Below are positions 55,460-62,292 of a stretch of DNA of 64,000 nt, piece after piece. Source of the stretch: Leptolyngbyaceae cyanobacterium RM1_1_2 (GTDB taxonomy: Bacteria; Cyanobacteriota; Cyanobacteriia; Phormidesmidales; Phormidesmidaceae). Every line of letters begins with the position of its first letter. Position 1 is the first letter of the stretch. A program made the translations under genes and the position numbers. Under the pieces are notes generated by a model. It was not told where the DNA came from. It searched no databases and worked only from the letters and a program-made list of their open reading frames with translations. The DNA lies in contig JAAUQI010000001.1 in the NCBI GenBank assembly GCA_012032345.1, positions 1-64,000 on the forward strand, given 5' to 3'.

Positions 55460-55828
55460 CAGGGATAGCCTTCAAAAAATGAGGATTTGAAGGTTTCAGC
55501 AGCAGTTCCTTTATTTTTTCTATGCATCCATATTGGGAACAAACTGCTGATATATCGCAAGATAAATATTTGACTCAGGTAGAGATTTTTTCTTTCATAA
55601 ATGCCTGTGGGGGGCATTGTAATTTTCAGGTGGGCGTTATTTGCTGGTGTTCTGGTTTCACATATCAGGCTCAACCTATAAAAAATGCTTGGCAAACTGG
55701 ATTAATCTAGCCTAGTGCTAATTTTTCTCTGACTGTTTCACAAATAACACTCATTACTCGAACGAGTCTTTAGAAAACGGTTTTTTACCAATTTTCCACT
55801 AAAGTAGACTGGAGTCACGGTAAATACT

Positions 55829-56278
55829 ATGTCATTTCAGGGTATTTTCCCTACCAACATTTTGGGATGGGTGTTTCAACCTTGTTTCGCACTGCACATC
55901 CCTGATGGATTTTTGAGCTTGCCTATCAGTCTAGTAGGCTGAGCGATCGCAGCTGTGCTGATTTTTTTTTGCTAAGGCACGTGGAGTCAGTCTATGGCGA
56001 TCGCACCGTATCTCTGATGGGCGTGTGCGCGGCATTTGTTTTTGCGGCGCAGATGATCAACTTTCCCATACCGGGCGGCACCTCGGGGCATTTAATGAGA
56101 GGAACGCTAGCGGGTGCCTTTCTAGGCTCGTGGGCGGGTTCACTGGTCGTGAGCGCCGTGTTTATCGTGCAGGCCGTGCTTTTTCAAGATGGGGGACTAA
56201 GTTGGGCAGTTTATGGTGCAGCCGTGGGTTGCCTGATTTTGCTGAGTCGTATTACCTGGCAGGTACTGATAAGAACAT
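55829..56278 (+). pseudogene. cbiM/nikM remnant (Co/Ni ECF transporter)
   Basis: The first frame holds LHIPDGFLSLPISLVG, then TGA where relatives have Trp (GWA), then AIAAVLIFF up to a T9 run at 55962-55970 and a stop. After a one-base shift the protein continues HVESVYGDRTVSLMGVCAAF, VFAAQMINFPIPGGTSGHLM and LFQDGGLSWAVYGAAVGCLI, the core of CbiM. The C-terminal third and all of cbiN/cbiQ are gone. The initiator is CTG in place of the expected ATG before HIPDGF. The sequence runs directly into a cbiO fragment. Confidence 0.83.
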
Positions 56279-56281
56279 GCT

Positions 56282-56742
56282 ATGACTGCTGTTGGGCTAG
56301 ATTACAGCTATGCAGAAAGAACGGCGACTAACCTGTCCGGGGGCGAGAAAAAGCGAGTAGCGATCGCCGGATTGCTGGCTATGAATCCCCAAGTGCTGGT
56401 TTCAGACGAACCTTCTGCCCAGCTAGACCCCTACTCACGGCGACAGCTGATTAATCTCCTGCAAGGGCTACCACTGACTCAGCTTATTGCCACCCACAAT
56501 TTATACTGAATCCTCTTTGGCTACCCCCGATTAGGCTGGGCAAACACCGTTTGCCCCTAGGCAAGTCACCTATCTTTGAATCGGGGTTATACGATTCGGA
56601 TTTGGTATTAGACATGACTCTGGAGTTATGCGACTCTACTATTGTCCTCAGTCAGGGCAGTGTTGTTTTCTCTGGCCCAACGGAGCAAGTACTGGGCAAC
56701 CCAAAATTTTTACATCAGCACTCGCTAAAGCCACCCCTGTGA
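56282..56742 (+). pseudogene. cbiO/ecfA-type ABC ATPase remnant split by an insertion
   Basis: Left part: AVGLDYSYAERTATNLSGGE then KKRVAIAGLLAMNPQVLVSD and EPSAQLDPYSRRQLINLLQG, ending LIATHNL; this covers the signature motif, Walker B (VLVSDEP) and switch His. Right part, from 56611: DMTLELCDSTIVLSQGSVVF, SGPTEQVLGN, HQHSLKPPL. Joining them over the 104-bp element gives the normal ATHNL-DMTLELC. The Walker A half is missing, lost in the deletion that fused it to cbiM. It once powered cobalt or nickel uptake. Confidence 0.85.
56504..56607. mobile_element. 104-bp MITE-like insertion in the cbiO remnant
   Basis: Ends TACTGAATCC and GGATTTGGTA are inverted repeats (7 of 10). The match extends inward to CCCCGATT / AATCGGGG. 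A TTA on each side (56501-56503 and 56608-56610) is a probable 3-bp target duplication. Removing the element and one TTA rejoins the cbiO reading frame exactly. No coding frame lies inside. Confidence 0.85.
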
Positions 56743-56811
56743 TACAGCCGCCCCTACTGCCAGATTGAACATGCGCCTCACAGGGTTGCCTAAAAGACCA
56801 CTAAGCGCAGG

Positions 56812-57468
56812 CTACTGACCATACCAGTCTTTTTCCCACTGCGTCATCTGAGCAATTTCATCCTGCTGAGTTGCCAAAATGTTTTGAGCTATCTGACGAA
56901 TTTCCGGGCGATCGCTGCTTTGTAATGCCTGCTCAGCCATAACCAAGGCACCTTCATGATGAGGAACCATAGCCTCGATAAAGCGCAGGTCAAACTCACT
57001 ATCTGCTTCACCCAAATTGCCGTCCATTCTCATAGCCGCCTGCATTTCAGGGTTCATAGCCATTGTATGGCCCATACCAGCGTCATACATCACCAGTTCG
57101 CTACCAGCGTTGGGATACCAGTCCCGTCGCCACTGCTGCATTTGAGCAATCTCATCTTGCTGAGCAATGATGATAGCTGTCGCTAACTGCTGCATCTGAT
57201 CTCGCTGGGAGTTCTGCTGTACTGCTTCAGCCATTGCGATCGCGCCTTGATGGTGCAAAATCATGCCGTCAATGAAGCGTAAGTCGAACTCTGCATCTTT
57301 GGGGCCAAGATTCATCAGTATCTCGTGGCTTGCCGCTGGTGTCTCTGCCACAGGTACCGCCTGGGACTCAGAGACCTGAGAAGATTTGGTGCAGCCCGTT
57401 AGCGCCGCAGGGACGGACAAGATACTAAACAGCAGCAGTAATGAAGACCATGTTTGTTTTAAACGCAT
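56812..57468 (-). CDS. DUF305 lipoprotein with duplicated domain (CopM-like)
   Basis: 218 residues from ATG 57466-57468. A lipoprotein signal ends in VPAALTGC. Two DUF305 units follow: DAEFDLRFIDGMILHHQGAI to QQDEIAQMQQWRRDWYP, and DSEFDLRFIEAMVPHHEGAL to QQDEIAQMTQWEKDWYGQ. The HH pairs and Met-rich middle (MGHTMAMNPEMQAAMRM) resemble CopM, a periplasmic copper-binding protein of Synechocystis. It probably binds Cu outside the cytoplasm, fitting the Cu-ATPase and copper oxidase on this replicon. I start at MRLKQTW because the signal peptide begins there; the open frame goes 26 codons further. Confidence 0.83.
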   Translation of the reverse strand: MRLKQTWSSLLLLFSILSVPAALTGCTKSSQVSESQAVPVAETPAASHEILMNLGPKDAEFDLRFIDGMILHHQGAIAMAEAVQQNSQRDQMQQLATAIIIAQQDEIAQMQQWRRDWYPNAGSELVMYDAGMGHTMAMNPEMQAAMRMDGNLGEADSEFDLRFIEAMVPHHEGALVMAEQALQSSDRPEIRQIAQNILATQQDEIAQMTQWEKDWYGQ

Positions 57469-57719
57469 ACAGTAAAAGACGTCCTTCTTGAGTAAAGAGT
57501 TTAAGCAGATACCTGTCTGATAGTGTTGGATCTCTGACTGGCTCAAATAGCCTGCTTAGGCCAGTATGTGCTTAGAAAGTGAAATCCGAGTGAAATTGAA
57601 GATGAATATACGCTGCTGGGCGAAGCCTGGTGAGGGAGTGTTGTAAAAGTTTTTTACTCTGGGAGTGCACCTAGGCTAAAAATTTAGGCGAGCACTGCTC
57701 TGGTTTGTTGAAAGAAAAA

Positions 57720-57766
57720 ACTATTCATGTTTTAATGGAAAGTACTTTACAAAAGTAACACGAATG
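57720..57766. promoter_or_regulatory. Inverted ATTCRTGTT site pair before the 121-residue gene
   Basis: ACTATTCATGTTTTAATGG at 57720-57738 and AAAAGTAACACGAATGG at 57751-57767. The arms share ATTCRTGTT in opposite orientation; the second overlaps the ATG of the following gene. The same motif occurs after that gene (58132-58144) and upstream of the DUF1016 gene (62194-62239), and nowhere else that I found. Confidence 0.55.
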
Positions 57767-58129
57767 GCTGCTCGAAAACTGATTGATATCGAGCAAGAAA
57801 TCGAAGCTCTACAGAATCGGAGCCAGGCAATCCGCGAAGCAGGGTATCTACAAGGCGTGCGGTTGGAGAAGTCTCCTGCAGGCGGTACCGCTTCGCTGAG
57901 CGCCAAACAAGAAAGCCGCTATGGCCGTTTGCGGGCCGGACGGGGCAGGCTGCTTGACAACGGTAAGCGCTCTCAATATGTATCGCTGAGTCAGATTGAT
58001 CATTTTGAAGTGCTAATCGATCGCGGCAGGCGGCTTAAAAAGATAGAGCAGCGGCTTGAAAAGCTCCAGCGCGATCGTACTCAAATTTTGACTCAGGCAG
58101 CGGCCTGGGGGCTGCTCGATAACGGCTAG
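57764..58129 (+). CDS. Small basic coiled-coil protein of the plasmid region
   Basis: 121 residues, basic, with two predicted helices rich in heptad Leu/Ile (IDIEQEIEALQNRSQAIREA, residues 7-26; LIDRGRRLKKIEQRLEKLQR, about 83-102). Between them is SLSAKQESRYGRLRAGRGRL. I recognise no family. The gene is flanked by inverted ATTCRTGTTACTT-type sites and is convergent with parB, ending 18 bases from its stop. A role in plasmid maintenance (DNA binding, copy or partition control) is a guess from place and charge. Confidence 0.6.
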   Translation: MAARKLIDIEQEIEALQNRSQAIREAGYLQGVRLEKSPAGGTASLSAKQESRYGRLRAGRGRLLDNGKRSQYVSLSQIDHFEVLIDRGRRLKKIEQRLEKLQRDRTQILTQAAAWGLLDNG

Positions 58130-58131
58130 GG

Positions 58132-58144
58132 ATTCGTGTTACTT
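58132..58144. promoter_or_regulatory. ATTCGTGTTACTT site between convergent genes
   Basis: ATTCGTGTTACTT, inverted relative to AAAGTAACACGAAT at 57752-57765, so the pair brackets the 121-residue gene. It lies in the 17-base gap before the parB stop codon. Confidence 0.5.
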
Positions 58145-58146
58145 AT

Positions 58147-59235
58147 TTATGGAAGCTGAGCTGCTGCTTCAGAAATGGACTGTAGCAGCTTTTCCATTTG
58201 CCGCAGATGCTTCTGTAGCTTTGGCGTCTCCCATACTTTTTGATTTGTGCGCAGTCGCTGGTAGCTGGCATGAATGCGATCGCGGATCTGTTTTTCAGGT
58301 TCTTCTGCCTTTTCTAGTAGCTGAGACCTAGCTTTGAGAGCCTGAATTTTGGTACGAATTTCTTGTTTGGTTAAGTCAGCCGTTACGGCTTCCTCTAGTA
58401 GCAAACTGAGGGCTTGTTCGCTGAGTCCAGCCTTGCGAATCGTGTCTGCCTTTGAAAAGCCAACCTTTCCCTGACGAACCGCCTCTAGTAGAGACTCTGG
58501 CATTTTTTGCAGGGCTGTCAGACGATTAGCAGCAAAGCTCTCTAGCGTCATGCTAAACTCAGCAAAGATAGCATCAATATCAGCGATCGCTTCTTTGCTG
58601 AGAATTCTGGAATTCTCAGCTTTGTCCTCGGTCATAACAGCAAGAATTTCTGTATTAGTGTATCGGTACCGCGATCGCAGATTTTTAATCTTAAACAGAA
58701 TAGAAGGCAACCGATCGCGGCTGATTTTTAGCCTCAGGGCAATCAGAGCAATGATGCTGTCTGACTCTTCCACCAGGTTGAGGTCTTCGCGCATCAGATT
58801 GGCAACTAAGGCAATTTCTAGGGCTTCCTCATCGCTAAGTTCTTTGACCAAAGCCGGTAGCTGAGTTAGCCCCAGTTCCATAGCCGATCGCCAGCGACGC
58901 TCGCCTGAAATTATTTCCAGCTTACCGTCATCAGCCGGACGCACCAGGAGCGGTTCTTGAATGCCGACTTTTTGAATTGAGGTTTTTAGCTTATCTAGGG
59001 CTAAGCGATCAAAGTACTTGCGGGGCTGGGTCAGGCCGTCGGGCAGACGCAGGGCAATAAAATCTGCGGTGAGATATCTTTGCACTGAGCTTGAAATCGG
59101 CGTGTTTGCCAACGCTACTAGCTGGGATTTTAAAGCGTTGATTTCTTCATCTTTTTGAACAATTTGGGTTTCTAGCTGAGAGGTTTGAGCGGCGGCGAAC
59201 ATAGTACTGACGGGTCTGCTGCTGTGGCGTGCCAT
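58147..59235 (-). CDS. parB: ParB-family partition protein
   Basis: 362-residue centromere-binding protein of the ParB/RepB/Spo0J family. An N-terminal coiled coil (about 18-42) precedes the ParB/Srx domain (about 55-155) with RLDKLKTSIQ-like ALDKLKTSIQKVGIQEPLLV, the CTPase-type ISGERRWRSAMELG and NLMREDLNLVEES. A helical DNA-binding middle and a C-terminal helical region (SQLLEKAEEPEKQIRDRIHA) follow. A perfect 24-bp palindrome lies inside the gene at 58597-58620. parA is 17 bases upstream in the same operon. Confidence 0.9.
   Translation of the reverse strand: MARHSSRPVSTMFAAAQTSQLETQIVQKDEEINALKSQLVALANTPISSSVQRYLTADFIALRLPDGLTQPRKYFDRLALDKLKTSIQKVGIQEPLLVRPADDGKLEIISGERRWRSAMELGLTQLPALVKELSDEEALEIALVANLMREDLNLVEESDSIIALIALRLKISRDRLPSILFKIKNLRSRYRYTNTEILAVMTEDKAENSRILSKEAIADIDAIFAEFSMTLESFAANRLTALQKMPESLLEAVRQGKVGFSKADTIRKAGLSEQALSLLLEEAVTADLTKQEIRTKIQALKARSQLLEKAEEPEKQIRDRIHASYQRLRTNQKVWETPKLQKHLRQMEKLLQSISEAAAQLP
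58597..58620. promoter_or_regulatory. Perfect 24-bp palindrome inside parB, candidate parS
   Basis: Half site GCTGAGAATTC, centre TG, then GAATTCTCAGC. The 20-bp core TGAGAATTCTGGAATTCTCA is identical to the one upstream of parA at 60103-60122. Centromere sites within or beside parB are known in other ParABS systems. Confidence 0.6.
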
Positions 59236-59252
59236 TGACGATTCCTTGCTGA

Positions 59253-60092
59253 CTAACTTTGACTTGATAGCTTTTTCTGAATTACCCTGGCAATTTCTTT
59301 AAAGTTTTTGTTGGCTGCGTGAGCAGGTCGATAGGATTTTAAGGGTAGCCCAATGCTGGCAGCGTTGCCAATCTCGGCGGAATCCTTGATTAAGCTAAAG
59401 CAGTGAATCTTCATAGCTGCCAGCATGTCGGGTAGTGAAGGCGGATCTTGTGCAGTCTTCTCTCGGTTAGAAAGCCCCATATTGTCACGGTGCTGAGCGC
59501 GATCGCCTAGTCTTACCCGATTGGGGACAAAACCCATAATTTCAGGAGCAGGTTTTAAGCGCAATGTTCGAATCGAATCAAAAATCCACTCTAGCAGCTT
59601 GGCAGCCCCATCAATGTCTTTGTCATCTGGCTGAATCGGTATGAGCACATAGTTGGAAGCCGTTAAAGCGGCTGAATGCAGCATATCAATTGTGCCAGGA
59701 CAGTCAAACAAAATAAAGTCATGGGGTAGCGGATAGTCTTCTAAATGATCGGCCAGGATATATGCCTTGCGATCCAGCAGCACCAGACGCTGCGCGGCTT
59801 CGGTCATGATCAATCCACCCAGGCAGACCTGCACGCGACTGGTTTTTTCACTCCAGCAGTTAAATAAAGGCCAGTTACCATCAAAATCTTTTTGAAAAAC
59901 TCGGTTGAGAGTATCTTCTACGGGAGGATCGGGTAAGCCGCAAAAAAGCGTCAGCGAACCGTTAGGGTCTAAACCAAATAGGGCAACCGAATAGCCTTGG
60001 GCAGCAAGTTCGTATCCTACGTTGACAGTAAGGGTTGATTTACCGCTGCCGCCCGCGTTTGACATGACCGCAATTCTAAGTTGTTTTGGCAT
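59253..60092 (-). CDS. parA: ParA-family partition ATPase
   Basis: 279-residue Walker-type partition ATPase. The deviant Walker A is SNAGGSGKSTL (Lys18, with no signature Lys early in the loop; the residue before GG is Ala). Walker B is DFILFDCPGTID near residue 129. NYVLIPIQPDDKDIDGA is the switch region. No N-terminal HTH is present, so autoregulation must involve ParB or another protein. It is the first gene of the parAB operon; a palindrome shared with parB lies 11-30 bases before its start. Confidence 0.9.
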   Translation of the reverse strand: MPKQLRIAVMSNAGGSGKSTLTVNVGYELAAQGYSVALFGLDPNGSLTLFCGLPDPPVEDTLNRVFQKDFDGNWPLFNCWSEKTSRVQVCLGGLIMTEAAQRLVLLDRKAYILADHLEDYPLPHDFILFDCPGTIDMLHSAALTASNYVLIPIQPDDKDIDGAAKLLEWIFDSIRTLRLKPAPEIMGFVPNRVRLGDRAQHRDNMGLSNREKTAQDPPSLPDMLAAMKIHCFSLIKDSAEIGNAASIGLPLKSYRPAHAANKNFKEIARVIQKKLSSQS

Positions 60093-60102
60093 GAAGCGAG
60101 GC

Positions 60103-60122
60103 TGAGAATTCTGGAATTCTCA
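60103..60122. promoter_or_regulatory. Palindrome upstream of parA, candidate parS/operator
   Basis: TGAGAATTCTGGAATTCTCA: nine-base arms and a two-base centre, starting eleven bases upstream of the parA start codon. The core is identical to the palindrome in parB. A ParB-binding site here could serve both partition and autoregulation. Confidence 0.6.
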
Positions 60123-60297
60123 ATTATCTTATCTAAGTTTGGACAGCTGAGCTATTTTTTTTTGAGTAAACTTAGCCATTGTGGTTATCGAGTTTGAGCA
60201 TGACTGTTAGATCAAATAGCTTAAAGCACAGCGATTAAAACATAGCCATCAGATACGCTGCTATTTTGCTTGGTGCTCTTCACCTGAAGCTGCTTTT

Positions 60298-61062
60298 TTA
60301 ATCTGATAGGAACGACAGGGGGTAGCTCATGTTTTTGGCAAAGCCTAAGATACCGCGATCGCGGTGTTGATAAACCAGCTGCTCCTGATTAAAAAGAAAG
60401 GTGCCGCCGCGCTGGGTCAGATGAGTAGCATCAGGGACGTAAGTTTTCCAGTGGCTGAGAACTTCGCTCATGTTGCGCAGCCGCAGGGTAGCCAGCTCAA
60501 ACGGTCGCTGAAAGCCTTTGCCACCCGCAAACCTGAAAAACAAACCCTTCAAAGCGGGTAGCGGAGCTGCCCTGACGATTTCGTCGTCACTGATGAGCTG
60601 AGGAGCCTGGCGATCGCCTCGATATCCTCTCAAGACCTCTGCCAGCGTTCCCTGACTGCCCAAGCCTGCACACATTAGCAGCAGATTAGCCCAGGCTTTC
60701 TGAGTCTCTGAAAAACCTGGGAAATTGAGCTTTAGACCTGAATAGAGATCGAGCTGACGGTGTAGCTCAGCTTTGGGGTCAACAAAAAGACAGTCTGCAG
60801 GAAAGCCCGTATAGTCGCAAAACTTTTGGCCCGAGGCGCGATCGCCAATGCCCACGGCCCGAACTACAATATTTTTAGCCTTTAGTCGAGTAGCTTCTCG
60901 CTGTAGCCACCAGGCATACTCCAGGCTGTCAAAATCGCCTAGCTGCGGCCAAACAGCTACAAGCTGCCAGTCGGCTGATTCACAGTCAGCAAGCACTCTG
61001 ACAACCTTGCCATCACCTACTCGCTGGCGCTGAGTTTGAATTAATGTTGTGTAAGTATCCAT
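60298..61062 (-). CDS. Peroxiredoxin-like (PRXL2/AhpC-TSA-type) protein
   Basis: 254-residue thioredoxin-fold protein. AVWPQLGDFDSLEYAWWLQR and VVRAVGIGDRASGQKFCDYT match the peroxiredoxin-like 2 group of AhpC/TSA proteins. FCDYTGFPADCLFVDPKAEL holds two Cys (about 82 and 90). The classical peroxidatic Cys near the N-terminus (P-x-x-x-T-x-x-C) is not evident, so peroxidase activity is uncertain. FAGGKGFQRPFELATLRLRN and RGGTFLFNQEQLVYQHRDRG are family blocks towards the C-terminus. It lies between the DUF1016 pieces and parA on the same strand. Confidence 0.72.
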   Translation of the reverse strand: MDTYTTLIQTQRQRVGDGKVVRVLADCESADWQLVAVWPQLGDFDSLEYAWWLQREATRLKAKNIVVRAVGIGDRASGQKFCDYTGFPADCLFVDPKAELHRQLDLYSGLKLNFPGFSETQKAWANLLLMCAGLGSQGTLAEVLRGYRGDRQAPQLISDDEIVRAAPLPALKGLFFRFAGGKGFQRPFELATLRLRNMSEVLSHWKTYVPDATHLTQRGGTFLFNQEQLVYQHRDRGILGFAKNMSYPLSFLSD

Positions 61063-61076
61063 AGCGATCGCCTCCC

Positions 61077-61349
61077 CTACTGGTTTTTGTCCATCACCTG
61101 AGTTTCAAGCTGCGCTGCTGCAGCTTCTAGTTCTTGACCAAGCTGTTCGGCTGAAGGCAAATTACCCTGCAAAGCCGCTGGAAGCTCTTCACGCAGGCGG
61201 TAAGTAGAAACCCCAATCGGATTCTGCACGGTTTCTAAAGCAAATTCGACCACCGTTTTCTTTTTAGATCGGCAAAGGATAATACCGATAGTAGGCTGAT
61301 CAACTTGATCTCTCAGCAGCTTATTGACAGCAGAAACATAAAAATTCAT
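61077..61349 (-). CDS. DUF1016/YhcG nuclease, C-terminal piece
   Basis: 90 residues: MNFYVSAVNKLLRDQVDQPT then IGIILCRSKKKTVVEFAL. This is the normal continuation of the PDDEXK domain of DUF1016 proteins, which usually form one chain of about 350 residues. Its ATG overlaps the stop of the upstream piece (ATGA), in a different frame. A single missing A in the AAAA run before it would account for the split. It could be made by reinitiation, by -1 slippage at GGA-AAA, or not at all. Confidence 0.7.
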   Translation of the reverse strand: MNFYVSAVNKLLRDQVDQPTIGIILCRSKKKTVVEFALETVQNPIGVSTYRLREELPAALQGNLPSAEQLGQELEAAAAQLETQVMDKNQ

Positions 61350-62143
61350 TTTCCAGAGTACTCTGGCTTAAACTCCGTTACTTTCAAATCGATTACCACG
61401 TAGCAGTGCAGTTTGAGATGGTAGAAAAGCAGATCAATAAAAAATTCGTCGCCCTCAACGTCTAGACGGTACTGGCTGCCCACAAAGGCAAAGCCAATAC
61501 CCATTTCTAATAAAAAATCACGAATATGGTCAATGAGTCCGCGCTCTAAGTCTCGCTCCTGAGCGTTTTCAGCCAGAGATAAAAAATCAAAGCTGTAAGG
61601 ATCTTTAATCAGCTGACGAGCCAGATCTGACTGAGGCAAAGGCAAAACCCGATCAAAATTTGTAACAGCTTCTCCTTGACGCTGATACAGATTGCTGTCA
61701 ATCTGCATCGCCAAAATACTGCGACTCCAGCCGTTTTCAATGGTTTTTTGAACATACCACAGCCGCTGCTTAGTGTCTTTAACCGCGTCTAAAAGTTTGA
61801 CATGATGGCCCCAAGGAATTTTGTGCAACAGCTGTTGCACTATTTCTTCACTAGCGTAGGCTTCCGCAAAAGTCCGCATGTAATTGAGGTTACGCGGCGA
61901 AAACCCAGACATCTGCGGAAACTCTCGGCGCAGATCCTGAGCCAGACGAGCGATCACTTTAGCTCCCCAGCCCTGCACTCGCTGCTGTTGCAAAATCTTC
62001 TGCCCGATCTGCCAGTACAGCAAAATAACTTCTTTGTTGAGTGCGGTCGCAGCCAGCACCTGCGATCGCCGGATTTTGCTTTTGAGATCGCCTAAAAAAG
62101 CGCTGTAGTTTTCTTCAGGAAGCAGAGATGATAAGTCTGGCAT
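61346..62143 (-). CDS. DUF1016/YhcG nuclease, N-terminal piece
   Basis: 265 residues. The DUF1016 N-terminal helical domain has ATALNKEVILLYWQIGQKIL then WGAKVIARLAQDLRREFPQM, SGFSPRNLNYMRTFAEAY, and IPWGHHVKLLDAVKDTKQRL. The PDDEXK core starts at GIGFAFVGSQYRLDVEGDEF then FIDLLFYHLKLHCYVVIDLK: Asp in YRLDV, the F-x-x-DLLFYH block and the D-x-K of VIDLK. It ends EFKPEYSGK at a stop just where the chain should continue. Such proteins appear with restriction-modification and mobile-element loci and have been linked to nuclease functions. An inverted site pair lies 50-100 bases upstream. Confidence 0.8.
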   Translation of the reverse strand: MPDLSSLLPEENYSAFLGDLKSKIRRSQVLAATALNKEVILLYWQIGQKILQQQRVQGWGAKVIARLAQDLRREFPQMSGFSPRNLNYMRTFAEAYASEEIVQQLLHKIPWGHHVKLLDAVKDTKQRLWYVQKTIENGWSRSILAMQIDSNLYQRQGEAVTNFDRVLPLPQSDLARQLIKDPYSFDFLSLAENAQERDLERGLIDHIRDFLLEMGIGFAFVGSQYRLDVEGDEFFIDLLFYHLKLHCYVVIDLKVTEFKPEYSGK

Positions 62144-62193
62144 GTTTTTAGTTTAAGTCAAGGTTATGCGGATGCCTCTGCAAATAGAGTAGT

Positions 62194-62239
62194 TTATTCG
62201 TGTCACTTTATATACAAAAATTCAAAAGTAACATGAATA
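62194..62239. promoter_or_regulatory. Inverted ATTCRTGTYACTTT site pair upstream of the DUF1016 gene
   Basis: TATTCGTGTCACTTT near 62195-62209 and AAAAGTAACATGAATA near 62224-62239, inverted relative to each other with two mismatches in fifteen, spacer about 14 bases. They lie 50-100 bases before the DUF1016 start and just after the rep stop. The same motif flanks the gene at 57764-58129. Confidence 0.55.
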
Positions 62240-62292
62240 GACAATCTGTAAACAGATAATCTGCAAAGTGAGATTCTGCTCCAGCTTAGTGG

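Noticed and set aside
55389-55828. Cobalamin riboswitch upstream of the cbi remnant
   Set aside because: I could not find the conserved B12-box sequence in the leader.
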